A stretch of 64,000 nt of DNA from CASFRF01 sp031549345 (lineage in GTDB: Bacteria > Verrucomicrobiota > Lentisphaeria > Victivallales > Victivallaceae), in NCBI GenBank assembly GCA_031549345.1, contig JAVBPY010000019.1:1-64000 (forward strand), in the 5' to 3' direction. The notes under the pieces were generated by a model, which was not told the origin of the DNA, searched no databases, and worked only from the letters and a program-made list of their open reading frames with translations. The position numbers and the translations under genes are program-made. Positions 16,003 to 25,469 of the stretch are shown piece by piece. How positions within the stretch are numbered: position 1 is the first letter of the stretch; the number at the start of each line of letters is the position of its first letter.

Positions 16003-17328
16003 ATGAAAAAAGTACTGACCGCCGAATTACACGGAGAGCACCCCACGATCACCATCCAGGAAGGATACGGCCGGACCCGCGAGGTGGTGCTGGATTCCGA
16101 GCGCATGGTCATCGGGCGGGACAACGACAACGACATCATTATCGCGGAAACCAACGTGTCGCGCCGCCACGCAATTTTGCACACAACGCCGCAGGGAGTG
16201 GAGATCGAGGATCTCGGCAGCGCGAACGGAACGTTCCTGAACGCCGTGCCGGTCGTGCGGAATACGCAGATCAAGCACATGGACGTTCTCCAGATCGGCT
16301 CGGCAATGCTCGTTTTCAACGATCCGAACAACCGGGTGGAGAAAAAAACCGAACAGCCTTCGGATGCGGAATTCACCTTCGCATCCTTCAGCAAAGTCAT
16401 CGCGCAGCTTGAGGAAAACATCGGCATCGTCTTTAAAGGGAAGCCGGACGTAGTGCGCAACATGCTTGTCTGCCTGATGGCGGACGGACATCTTTTGATC
16501 GAAGACGCGCCGGGCGTCGGCAAAAGCATCCTGGCGCAGGCACTGGCCAAGTCGATTCAGGCCCAATACCGCCGCATCCAGTTCACCCCCGATATGCTCC
16601 CGAGCGACATCACCGGAGCGAACATTTACGATGAGAAATCCGCCTCGTTCCGTTTCATGCCCGGACCTATTTTCGGCAACGTGATCCTGGCGGACGAAAT
16701 CAACCGCACGACGCCGCGCACCCAATCGAGCCTTTTGGAGTGCATGTCCGAATCGGTCGTTACCGTGGACGGCCGCGGGCACGTCCTCCCCAAACCTTTC
16801 TTCGTGCTGGCAACGCAAAACCCGGACGATTACCATGGAACCTATCCCTTGCCGGAGCCGCAGCTCGACCGATTCCTGATGCGTTTGTCCATCGGGTATC
16901 CGGCGCCGGAGGCGGAACGGGAGATTCTCGGCTCGCAGCTTACAAGTCATCCGCTTTCGCGTATTTCCTACGTCATCAAAGGGTCGGACATCGTCCACTG
17001 CCACGCGCTCGTCCGCAAGGTTACGGTGTCCGACGCGATCAAAGACTATTTGATCGAAATCATCAACGCGACACGCAAACACCCGGCGCTCACCAACGGC
17101 GCAAGTCCGCGCGCCACGCTCGCGCTGATGCGGAGCTGCCAGAGCCTCGCCGCGTATTACGGACGCAATTACGTAACGCCGCGCGATGTGCGCGACATGG
17201 TCAAGGTGGTTCTGGCGCACCGGACACGCCTGAAGCTCCGGCACCAGGGAGAATGGCAATGTGTGGGAAATGTCCTTGATGCGATCGTGGGGGCCATTCC
17301 CATTAAAAACGAGGAAGCGCATTTATGA
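16003..17328 (+). CDS. FHA domain-MoxR AAA+ ATPase fusion
   Basis: This is a 441-residue protein. An N-terminal forkhead-associated domain (about 10-105) shows the phosphothreonine-binding pattern MVIGRDNDNDIII, SRRHA and DLGSANGTFLN. A MoxR-type AAA+ motor (about 130-441) follows, with Walker A DAPGVGKS (about 168-175), MLPSDITGANIYD, Walker B ILADEINR (about 228-235) and sensor ATQNPDDYHGTYPLPE. MoxR proteins act as chaperone-like remodelers with DUF58 partners; FHA fusion suggests control by Ser/Thr phosphorylation. An upstream in-frame TTG at 15931 would run through the promoter, so the ATG at 16003 is chosen although its ribosome site is weak. It overlaps the DUF58 gene by four bases. 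Confidence 0.88.
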   Translation: MKKVLTAELHGEHPTITIQEGYGRTREVVLDSERMVIGRDNDNDIIIAETNVSRRHAILHTTPQGVEIEDLGSANGTFLNAVPVVRNTQIKHMDVLQIGSAMLVFNDPNNRVEKKTEQPSDAEFTFASFSKVIAQLEENIGIVFKGKPDVVRNMLVCLMADGHLLIEDAPGVGKSILAQALAKSIQAQYRRIQFTPDMLPSDITGANIYDEKSASFRFMPGPIFGNVILADEINRTTPRTQSSLLECMSESVVTVDGRGHVLPKPFFVLATQNPDDYHGTYPLPEPQLDRFLMRLSIGYPAPEAEREILGSQLTSHPLSRISYVIKGSDIVHCHALVRKVTVSDAIKDYLIEIINATRKHPALTNGASPRATLALMRSCQSLAAYYGRNYVTPRDVRDMVKVVLAHRTRLKLRHQGEWQCVGNVLDAIVGAIPIKNEEAHL

Positions 17329-18560
17329 TCCTTGCGCTGCCGACCGCGCGCGGCGTGCTGCTCACGTTGCTGGCCGCCGGATCGTCCGCCGTAGCGGTCG
17401 TCAACGTCGGGTTGGCGACCGCGCTGGTTGCCGCGGCGCTCGGCGGGGTTGTCCTCGCGAGTTTTCTTCTGGCGCAATGCTCGTTGTACCGGATCCGCGT
17501 GGAGCGCCGTCCCAACCGCGACGGACACTGCGGGGCGGAGATTTCGCTGCCGTTGTTTGTCACCAACCGCTCGTGGTTCTTCCGGCAACCGCTGGTGATC
17601 AGCGAACGCTGCCCCTTCGCGCCGGACGGGATTCTGCACAGCGTGGTTCCGCCGCTGGCTCCGCGTGAAGCGGTGGAGGTGCCACGCCACCTCATCGCGC
17701 TCTGCCGCGGCCATTTCCAACTAAAGAAGCTGCGCTTGGCCGGCGGCGACCCGGCGGGGCTCTTCCGGCGGACGCGGACGTTGCGGCTCCCCGGCGAAAT
17801 TATGATCTACCCCAAGACGGTCAAACTTTCCGGAGCGAATCTTCAATTCAGCCGCAGCCGGATACCGAGCCACGACGGGCGTCCCCTGGGGCACTCCGGC
17901 CAGGGGCAGGAATTTTTCGGACTGCGCCCCTACCGGCCGGGCGACGAAATCCGCTTTATTCATTGGAAGGGAACCGCCGCCAAACGAAAACTGATGATCC
18001 GCGAGTTCGAGGCGAATACGATCGACCGGATCACCATCCTCCTGGATACCTTCCAACCCGCAATCGGGCGCGACGAACGCGAGAACAATTTGGAGTTCCT
18101 TGTCGCCGCTGCCGCCAGTTTAAGCGAATACCTCGGCGACATGTACTGCCATATCCACTTTTTTGCCGCCGATGGCGATAATACGGAACTCGTCCACCTC
18201 TCCGGCGACGCGTCGGGGGTGCGCCAAAGGCTCACCCAGGCGCTCATGCGCCTGAAACCCTCCCGCTCCCCGTTTCCCGCGACCATTTCCGAAGCGCTCG
18301 AAACCATTGCACCGGGTTCCGTAATTTACGCGCTGAGTATGAGCGCCGAACCGGAAACACTTCAGTTGCTGGAACTTCTCCTTGACCAGGACAGCGAAGT
18401 CCGCTGGATATGGGCCCCGGCGCTGAATTTTCCGATCGTCGCCCCCGACGCGCCGCGCATTCTCTATCCCGGATTGCTCCCGGCTGTCAATGAATCTTCC
18501 CCGGTGCGTCCCCTTGTCGCCGCGTACCATTCCCAACTTCCGGAGCTGTTGAAAAATTGA
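17325..18560 (+). CDS. DUF58 domain protein (MoxR partner)
   Basis: This is a 411-residue protein. Two N-terminal membrane helices (about 7-25 and 27-48) are followed by a beta-rich extracytoplasmic segment. A C-terminal DUF58/von Willebrand-A-like domain has the signature GQEFFGLRPYRPGDEIRFIH then WKGTAAKRKLMIREFE and the MIDAS-like ITILLDTFQPAIG. DUF58 proteins are standard partners of MoxR ATPases and transglutaminase-like membrane proteins. It starts with ATGA overlapping the MoxR stop and ends with a TTGA overlap with the next gene, so the three are translated as a unit. Confidence 0.85.
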   Translation: MILALPTARGVLLTLLAAGSSAVAVVNVGLATALVAAALGGVVLASFLLAQCSLYRIRVERRPNRDGHCGAEISLPLFVTNRSWFFRQPLVISERCPFAPDGILHSVVPPLAPREAVEVPRHLIALCRGHFQLKKLRLAGGDPAGLFRRTRTLRLPGEIMIYPKTVKLSGANLQFSRSRIPSHDGRPLGHSGQGQEFFGLRPYRPGDEIRFIHWKGTAAKRKLMIREFEANTIDRITILLDTFQPAIGRDERENNLEFLVAAAASLSEYLGDMYCHIHFFAADGDNTELVHLSGDASGVRQRLTQALMRLKPSRSPFPATISEALETIAPGSVIYALSMSAEPETLQLLELLLDQDSEVRWIWAPALNFPIVAPDAPRILYPGLLPAVNESSPVRPLVAAYHSQLPELLKN

Positions 18561-21500
18561 GTATTTCTGAAAAATGGGTCCCGTTCGCCCGGTTCCGCAA
18601 ACGGATCATCGACCATTCCCGCCGCCGCGCCGCCCCGGAGCGTCTTTCCGGGCACATGGCATATGTGGTGCTCTACATCGCCGCCATTACGGCGGCGCTT
18701 TGGCAGCATGGACACCCGATTCTGACGTTGACCCTCATGGGCCTGGCCCCCCTTCTGGCGATACTGGCGTACGTGCCTTACCGTATTTTACGATCCGGCG
18801 TCCGTTTCTTATTGCAGCTTCTCCTTGTGGCCGGTGCCGGAATCTGGCTTCTTTACCGGATTGAGCAGGGAGAAATGCTCGACAAATCCGTGGTGGAATT
18901 GCTCGCCATCACCGGGCTTTGCTTCCTGATGGCGCAGGCGGCGCGCGAATATGGGTATTTGCTGATTATCTGCATTATTCTTCTTCTGTACGGAACGCTC
19001 CTGCCGCGCGGAGCTCTCCTCGGGAGCATGTTCGCCGCATTAATTACGCTTCTCTTTTTGCTTTACGGCAACCGGGTCCGCTCGCTCGCGGGACACCACG
19101 GCGTGGCGCCGCCGGGCAAGGTTTTGCGGCGGAACTGGCATTTCATGTTGTTACACATGGGATTGGCCCTGGGAGGATTCTACTTGATTTTCGCGTTGCT
19201 CCCGACGCGCGCCGTATCCACGCGCGGTCTGGTCGAAGTTTCGTTCTTTCACGATAAAGAGTCCATGCTCCCCCCCGATATGCGCCAGTGGATGAAGTCG
19301 GCAAACGTTAAAAAAGACGCCACCGGCGAAAAAATCGTTCGCGGCGAGAAACCCGATTCCATCGGCAGCACCGGCGCACCGCTCCCCGTCAAAAATACGC
19401 AGAAAGCCCCGTCGAATATAAGCGGGCCAGGAGGAAGCGCGCCTCCCGGGGACCGCCTCCTTTTTCGCGTTAAATCCTCCGTCAAACTGTATCACCTGGC
19501 ACAACTCTACGATACATATGAAGGCCAGGAGTGGAAGTCGAGCCCCAAGTTGCAGAGCGCCCGCCTCCGCCGCACCCCCAAGGGCAATCATTCCGAATAC
19601 ATCCAGGAGGACATCACGCAGGTCTACACCATTCAACACTGGATCAGCCCCAAACTGTACGCAGCCTACCTGCCGCTCGCCTTTGAAATGGATGCCCGGC
19701 ATTCCAATGTCCTGCTGCAAAGCACATTCTACAACGCCTCCCTCGCCCAGGATGCATACCCCGCGCCGCCGTTCCGCTACCAGGCGACGAGCCTGATCCT
19801 TGTGCCGGTCCGCCGCCCGGACCTCCCCCCGCCGGAAGAAAACGCGCCCCCAATTGACCTGTGGATCGAGGGACTTGCCCGCGGTCATTACCGCCAGCTT
19901 CCCGCCAAGGCCATTTCCAAACGTCTGCGCCAGCTGGTCAAAGACATCACCGCCGGGATCGAGGACGACTACGCAAAAGCCATCAAACTTCGCGACCACC
20001 TGCGCAACAATTTTGCCTACGAACAATATTCCAAAGCTCCTCCCGAAGACCGCGAAACGGTGGATTATTTTATTTTCGAACTCCGCAAGGGGCATTGCGA
20101 ATACTTTGCCTCCGCCCTCGCGGTCATGGCGCGCCTTGCCGGACTCCCGGCACGCGTCGCGACGGGCTTCTCCCCGGGGGACTACAACACGCTCAACAAC
20201 ACCTTCGAGGTCTACGAAAAACACGCCCACGCCTGGACGCAGATTTTCGTTGAACAGTACGGCTGGCTCACCATGGACGCCACCCCCCCCGGCGCGGTCG
20301 AATCCCGCACCACTCCCGTTGGAATCGGCCAATTCCGCGACCCCTTCGGCAACCAATGGCGTGTAACCCCGCCGGAATTGACCGAGCGTACGCTTGAGAC
20401 CATCAAGGAAACCTATCTTCGCCGTTTGCGCGAAGACAGCAACGACCATGCGATGAAAAAAGGTTCCGAAAAACTGGCCGAAGCCGAAGCATCCTTGCGC
20501 GAACAACTCGGCAAAGCCTATAAAAAAATTGAAAAAGACGCGGCGAAAAACCGTGCCGAAACCGCGGATTTGCGTGCGCGCCTACAGCAATTGGGCAAAG
20601 AAATCGGCGACATTTCCCGAACGGCGCTCGCCTTCCTGCGCCGTCATCACTGGGCGCTTTCGCCGTTCCTTGTCATCGGCGTCGCCGGCGTGCTCTTTTA
20701 CCGCCAGTTCCGTTACAGGCGGCGCAAAAAACGTCAGCAGCAGGAGTGCGCCGCACATTTTGAACGAGCCGCTGCCACATATTCCGGCGCCGAATACCGC
20801 GCCTCGATCCTGGCGGCCTATCGCGCCTGCCGCATTCAGCTGGAGCTGGCGGAAGCGCCGCGCTGCCACAACGAAGAACTTCTGGATTATGTCGAGCGCC
20901 TCGGCAATGTCAACGCACGTTTCCCGGGCCTTCTCCGCCCCGTGATCCTGGCCTTCTACCGTGCCGCGTACAGCGACGAAACAATGGACCGCGCCACAGC
21001 GTTGAATACTCTGCGCCGTGCGTATACCCTCCGCCGCATCCTCGTTCCCCGGGAAACACCCCATGCCGAAACTCCGCGGAAACGTTCCATCAAAGGGATT
21101 GCCACGGCGGTGATCGGCGGTATTGTTCTCCTCTTTTTCGTACTTTTCGCGGCGGACCGCACGGTGGAGCAATGCATGGGACGCGTACAAAACCGTTGTG
21201 AAAATATAGAGATGCGCCCCGTGGGGCTACTCCTCGGCACCAACCCGCACGTGCGCGGCAAAGAGAACCCTTACTTTACGCACCGAATCGTCGCCGCGGC
21301 GGAGCTGTACCACGCACAAAAAATCTCCAAAATCATCGTTTCCGGCGACAATGGGCGCAAAGAATACAACGAACCGGAGGCCATGCGGCAGGCTCTCCTC
21401 AAAAAAGGGGTCGCGGAAAAGGATATTTTCCTTGATTACGCGGGGTTCCGCACCCTTGACTCCGTGATCCGCGCCAAGGCGATTTTCGGCCAAACGCGCC

Positions 21501-21712
21501 TTACAATCATCAGCCAGCCGTTTCATTGCGCACGCGCCATTTTTCTGGCGCGCACGCACGGCATCGACGCCATAGGATACGGAGCGCAAAACGTGCATTA
21601 CGACCGCAAACGCAACGCGTTGCGGGAAACCCCGGCGCGACTTTTGGCCGTCTTGGACGCGACCTTCCGCCGCGGACCGCGTTTTCTCGGCCCTTCCATC
21701 AACATGCAATAA
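18557..21712 (+). CDS. membrane transglutaminase-like protein fused to a SanA/YdcF-like (DUF218) domain
   Basis: This is a 1051-residue protein. About six N-terminal helices (residues 33-225; DUF3488-like) precede a periplasmic transglutaminase-like core with catalytic Cys514 (KGHCEYFASALA), His558 (EKHAHAWTQIF) and Asp574 (GWLTMDATPP). A further helix (about 695-715) leads to a DUF4129-like cytoplasmic tail. After a new membrane helix (about 848-868) comes a SanA-type DUF218 domain: VGLLLGTNPHVRGKENPYFT, IIVSGDNGRKEYNEPEAM, FLDYAGFRTLDSVIRAK, SQPFHCARAIFLA. Such domains are normally separate proteins involved in envelope integrity. The start is a TTG overlapping the DUF58 stop; the next in-frame Met is at residue 33. 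No frameshift is visible at the junction. Confidence 0.85.
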   Translation: MSISEKWVPFARFRKRIIDHSRRRAAPERLSGHMAYVVLYIAAITAALWQHGHPILTLTLMGLAPLLAILAYVPYRILRSGVRFLLQLLLVAGAGIWLLYRIEQGEMLDKSVVELLAITGLCFLMAQAAREYGYLLIICIILLLYGTLLPRGALLGSMFAALITLLFLLYGNRVRSLAGHHGVAPPGKVLRRNWHFMLLHMGLALGGFYLIFALLPTRAVSTRGLVEVSFFHDKESMLPPDMRQWMKSANVKKDATGEKIVRGEKPDSIGSTGAPLPVKNTQKAPSNISGPGGSAPPGDRLLFRVKSSVKLYHLAQLYDTYEGQEWKSSPKLQSARLRRTPKGNHSEYIQEDITQVYTIQHWISPKLYAAYLPLAFEMDARHSNVLLQSTFYNASLAQDAYPAPPFRYQATSLILVPVRRPDLPPPEENAPPIDLWIEGLARGHYRQLPAKAISKRLRQLVKDITAGIEDDYAKAIKLRDHLRNNFAYEQYSKAPPEDRETVDYFIFELRKGHCEYFASALAVMARLAGLPARVATGFSPGDYNTLNNTFEVYEKHAHAWTQIFVEQYGWLTMDATPPGAVESRTTPVGIGQFRDPFGNQWRVTPPELTERTLETIKETYLRRLREDSNDHAMKKGSEKLAEAEASLREQLGKAYKKIEKDAAKNRAETADLRARLQQLGKEIGDISRTALAFLRRHHWALSPFLVIGVAGVLFYRQFRYRRRKKRQQQECAAHFERAAATYSGAEYRASILAAYRACRIQLELAEAPRCHNEELLDYVERLGNVNARFPGLLRPVILAFYRAAYSDETMDRATALNTLRRAYTLRRILVPRETPHAETPRKRSIKGIATAVIGGIVLLFFVLFAADRTVEQCMGRVQNRCENIEMRPVGLLLGTNPHVRGKENPYFTHRIVAAAELYHAQKISKIIVSGDNGRKEYNEPEAMRQALLKKGVAEKDIFLDYAGFRTLDSVIRAKAIFGQTRLTIISQPFHCARAIFLARTHGIDAIGYGAQNVHYDRKRNALRETPARLLAVLDATFRRGPRFLGPSINMQ

Positions 21713-21721
21713 GGAATTCCA

Positions 21722-22381
21722 ATGAAACTGAGAGTAGCCCAATGCTGGGACGACAGTGTATCCACCGACATCCGCGTCGCCGAAATCTGCCGCCGTTACA
21801 ACGCCAAAGCGACGTTCAATCTGAACCCGGGGCTCGCGGAAAAATCGACGCGCGCCTTCGGGTGGGAGCGGAACGGATTCCGTATCCAGCGCCTCTCGCA
21901 AAGTGAAATGCCCTCGGTCTACGAAGGGCTTCAGGTCGCCAATCACACGTTGCGCCATCCTCACCCGACCCAGGTTTCCAAGGAGGAACTCCAACGCGAA
22001 ATTTTCGATGGAAAGCACTGGATCGAAGATGCGTTTCAACGCGAGATTCCCGGTTTCGCCTGGCCCTTCGGCGAATACAACGACGTCGCGCTCGAAATCC
22101 TCCGCGAATCGGGGGCCGCCTACGGACGCACGACAAAAAATGTCGAACGCGTTCTCCCTTGCGAGGACCCCATGGCGCTGCACGCCAATTGCCATTTCCT
22201 GAACCCGGACTTCGACCGTTTGCTGGAGAAATCACGCGAACACGGTGTTTTCTACTTCTGGGGGCACAGCTTCGAAATGACCGACGATGCGAAAATGTGG
22301 GCGGCTTACGAACGCCGGATCGCCGCATTGAGCAACGATCCGGAGATCGAATGGGTGGACGTCATCGATCTTGTGCGATGA
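21722..22381 (+). CDS. polysaccharide deacetylase (NodB-like)
   Basis: This 219-residue NodB-homology enzyme would remove acetyl (or N-acetyl) groups from a carbohydrate. Motif 1 is the Asp pair in AQCWDDSVSTDI, motif 2 the metal-binding histidines in ANHTLRHPHPTQ, and motif 3 FAWPFGEYNDVA; FYFWGHSFEM near the C-terminus resembles motif 5. There is no signal peptide, so the substrate is cytoplasmic or the export signal is missing. AAGGAATTCCA precedes the ATG, ten bases after the previous gene. The last 20 bases overlap the convergent RND gene. Confidence 0.85.
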   Translation: MKLRVAQCWDDSVSTDIRVAEICRRYNAKATFNLNPGLAEKSTRAFGWERNGFRIQRLSQSEMPSVYEGLQVANHTLRHPHPTQVSKEELQREIFDGKHWIEDAFQREIPGFAWPFGEYNDVALEILRESGAAYGRTTKNVERVLPCEDPMALHANCHFLNPDFDRLLEKSREHGVFYFWGHSFEMTDDAKMWAAYERRIAALSNDPEIEWVDVIDLVR

Positions 22382-25300
22382 CCTGCTTATCCTTCCGAAA
22401 GAAATTCTCCAACACATAGTACACGGCGGGAATAAAAAACAACGTGATGAAGGTGGAGCTTGTAAGTCCGCCGATCACCGCGCGGGCCATCGGTGCTTGC
22501 GTTTCGCCGCCGTCGCCCCAGCCGAGAGCCAGCGGCACCAGCCCGAGGATGGTGGTTAACGTGGTCATCAGAATCGGGCGGAGGCGCCGCCTTCCCGCCT
22601 CGCGAATCGCCAGTTCCAGCGGCATCCCGTCGCGGTTACGGAGCAAATTCGCTGTATCCACAAGCAAGATGGCGTTGTTCACCACAATACCCGCAAGCAT
22701 GATGCAGCCGATAAAGGTCTGGACGTTGAATGTCGTTCCGCTCAAGAACAGCATTACCATGACGCCGAAGGCCGCAAGCGGCACGGAAAGCATGACGACA
22801 AACGGATCGCGGAGCGATTCAAACTGGCAGGCCATAACCATATACACCAGGAAAAGCGCCAGTAAAAAGGCCATGCCGAGCTCACGGTTCGCATCCTGCT
22901 GGTCTTCCCAATCGCCGGAAAAAACGATGTTGAATCCGGCGGGCATCGGAATTTTCCGGTATTCGCGCTGTAGATCGGCAATCACCGCGCCCATGTCGCG
23001 TTCCGCGATATTGACCTGAACGGAAAGTACCCGTTCTTTATTCTTGCGTTCAATGGAGACCGGACCGGAGACACGGTTGTAGGTTACCAGGTTGCGCAGT
23101 GCAACGGGTTCGTTGCGGTCATTGAGGACGGTCTGGCTCAGCAGCTGCTCCATGGTCAAATTTTCCGCGTCGCGGACTTTGACGAGAATGGTGTATTCGT
23201 CCCCCTCCTCGCGAAATTCGCCCGCGGAGGAACCGGCCAAGACCGTACGCAGCGTATCGGCGATACGCCGCACGGAAATACGCAGATCGGCGGCCTTTTC
23301 ACGGTCGATGACGATGCGTTCTTCCGGCACGCCCAGGTCACGGCTGAGCTTGGCGTCGGTAACCCCCTGCACCTGGGTCGCCATATCGATCATCCGGCGG
23401 GCGAGATCGCCGGAAACATCAAAGTCATGCCCCCGCAAATCGACGTTGATCGCTTCGCCGGAACCGCCCGCCATGCGGGAAAACATCCCCTGTCCGGAAC
23501 GTGTACGGACCACCGCGCCGGGAATATGCTTCAGTTTCTGCGCCAGGTCCGTGGCGATGCGTTCCGAAGAACGCTTCCGCGCCAGGCGTGAATGAAGGCG
23601 AATGTTGAAGTCTCCCTTGTGTCCTCCCTGCCCCGACCAGCTGGAATTTCCGCTTGCGGCAGTCCAGCCGAACAGTTCCGGCTTCACGTCTTCGTAAATG
23701 ATTCCCTCCATCGTCCGCACCGTTTCGTCCACCACTTCCGGGCTGGTGCCGACCGCCGTTTCAACGTATACGCGCACAATGCCCTCGTCCGCTTTCGGCA
23801 TAAACTCGGAGCCGATCAGGGGAATCAGAAGAAGGCTCGCCGCCACAAGGAGAATCGAGCCTGTGATGAAAATCCAGCGGCGCCGGAGCACCGTATCCAA
23901 CACGCTGCCGTACCCGGATTCCAACGCGACTTGCACCGCGCCGATGCTGTCCAGAAAGCGGCCGACAACCCTGCGTTTTGCCGTGGGCTCCGGATTCTTG
24001 CGGAGCATCCGCGCCGCAAGCATCGGCACCAGCGAAATCGCCGCCAGGAGCGAACAGGCCAGCGAAAACGCCACCACCATCGAGAATTCCCGGAACATCA
24101 CGCCCGCGACGCCCTTGACGAAAAGAAGCGGCAGGAACACCGCCACAGTGGTCAGCGTGCTCGCCACAATCGCGGCGGCGACCTCATCCGCCCCCTGGAT
24201 GGCCGCCTTTTCGGCGGACATCCCCTCGTCGCGCAGACGGGTGATGTTTTCCAGAACCACAATGGAGTTGTCCACCAACATGCCGATGCCGAGCGCGAGC
24301 CCGCCGAGCGTCATCACGTTCAGCGTATAGCCGCAGAAATACACCACCACAAACGTGGCGATGATCGACATGGGGATGCTCAAGGAAATAACCAGCGTGC
24401 TGCCGATATTCCGCAGGAAAAACAACAAAAGAAGGATCGCCAGAAGACCGCCGTTGATGGCGGAATCGGCGACGCTTGTAATCGCCTGCCGGATGTACTG
24501 CGCGTTGTTGATGATCGGCTGAAGCTCGATCTGCTGGCGGTATTCCTCGTTGACGCGTTCGATTTCTTTGACCACGGCGTCGGCCACGCTGACGGTGTTC
24601 GCCCCCGACTGCCGGTAAATGCCCAGCATAATGCCGGGCTTGCGGTTTACACGGACAAAACGGGTTACCTTTTCGTAGGTGTCCACCACCTCGGCCACGT
24701 CGCGGAGGCGGATCAGTTCACCGTCTTTCCCGGTGTCGATCACCACATCCTCCAACTCCCGGAGCGAGTTGTACGTTCCGGGCGTGCGAATACGGATCTC
24801 CATGCGCCCTTCGCGCAAATTGCCCGCCGGGGTGGTTACGTTCCCTTCACGGATTTTATCCAGCACCGCATCCAGCGTTGTGCCGAGCAAACGCGCTTTT
24901 TCTGGGTCGAACCGCACTTGAATTTCACGCTGGCGACCGCCGAAAATGCTCAGGGCGGCCACCCCTTCGATGCGTTCGAAACGGTATTGAATCTGGTCTT
25001 CCAAAAGCTGGCGCGCTTGAAGAAGATCCATCTGCGTCCCCACGCCGATGCGCATAATGGGCATATTCGCGGAATCGAACTTGCGCACCATCGGGCGGTC
25101 CACGCCGTCGGGAAGCCTGGAGATGGTCCGGTCGATCCGGTCGCGGACATCGCTGGTCGCGCCGTCGAGGTTCACGCCCCAATTGAAATCCACGGTTACC
25201 GTGCTGATCCCTTCGCTGGACACCGAACGGATTTCCTTGACGCCGGAGACGGCGCTTAACGCTTCTTCAAGGGGTTTGGAGATAAGTTCTTCGACTTCTT

Positions 25301-25469
25301 CCGGGCTGGCGTCGTCGTACTCGGTGGTAACCGAAATGGCGGGGAATGTGATGTCGGGCATTAAATCCACGGGGAGCGAGCGGAGGGCCACCCCCCCCAG
25401 AACCAGCACGATGCAACTGAGCATCGAAATAAATACCGGCCGCCGGACGGAGAATGTAACCAGACTCAT
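22362..25469 (-). CDS. RND-family efflux transporter (inner-membrane pump)
   Basis: This 1035-residue proton-driven exporter of the HAE/multidrug type has the usual duplicated layout: helix 1 (VFISMLSCIVLVLGGVAL), a large periplasmic porter/docking loop (about 35-335), six helices, a second loop (about 560-865) and five final helices. The proton-relay Asp is in LALGIGMLVDNSIVVLENI (TM4). PVDLMPDITFPAISVTTEYD at the first loop is typical of the AcrB/MexB-like branch. It is four bases overlapped with its adaptor gene upstream. No TolC-type outer-membrane gene is nearby. Substrate unknown. Confidence 0.93.
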   Translation of the reverse strand: MSLVTFSVRRPVFISMLSCIVLVLGGVALRSLPVDLMPDITFPAISVTTEYDDASPEEVEELISKPLEEALSAVSGVKEIRSVSSEGISTVTVDFNWGVNLDGATSDVRDRIDRTISRLPDGVDRPMVRKFDSANMPIMRIGVGTQMDLLQARQLLEDQIQYRFERIEGVAALSIFGGRQREIQVRFDPEKARLLGTTLDAVLDKIREGNVTTPAGNLREGRMEIRIRTPGTYNSLRELEDVVIDTGKDGELIRLRDVAEVVDTYEKVTRFVRVNRKPGIMLGIYRQSGANTVSVADAVVKEIERVNEEYRQQIELQPIINNAQYIRQAITSVADSAINGGLLAILLLLFFLRNIGSTLVISLSIPMSIIATFVVVYFCGYTLNVMTLGGLALGIGMLVDNSIVVLENITRLRDEGMSAEKAAIQGADEVAAAIVASTLTTVAVFLPLLFVKGVAGVMFREFSMVVAFSLACSLLAAISLVPMLAARMLRKNPEPTAKRRVVGRFLDSIGAVQVALESGYGSVLDTVLRRRWIFITGSILLVAASLLLIPLIGSEFMPKADEGIVRVYVETAVGTSPEVVDETVRTMEGIIYEDVKPELFGWTAASGNSSWSGQGGHKGDFNIRLHSRLARKRSSERIATDLAQKLKHIPGAVVRTRSGQGMFSRMAGGSGEAINVDLRGHDFDVSGDLARRMIDMATQVQGVTDAKLSRDLGVPEERIVIDREKAADLRISVRRIADTLRTVLAGSSAGEFREEGDEYTILVKVRDAENLTMEQLLSQTVLNDRNEPVALRNLVTYNRVSGPVSIERKNKERVLSVQVNIAERDMGAVIADLQREYRKIPMPAGFNIVFSGDWEDQQDANRELGMAFLLALFLVYMVMACQFESLRDPFVVMLSVPLAAFGVMVMLFLSGTTFNVQTFIGCIMLAGIVVNNAILLVDTANLLRNRDGMPLELAIREAGRRRLRPILMTTLTTILGLVPLALGWGDGGETQAPMARAVIGGLTSSTFITLFFIPAVYYVLENFFRKDKQVIAQDR

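Noticed and set aside
23592..25259. Plus-strand frame of about 555 codons
   Set aside because: Antisense shadow of the RND transporter; rich in His/Arg with no fold signature.
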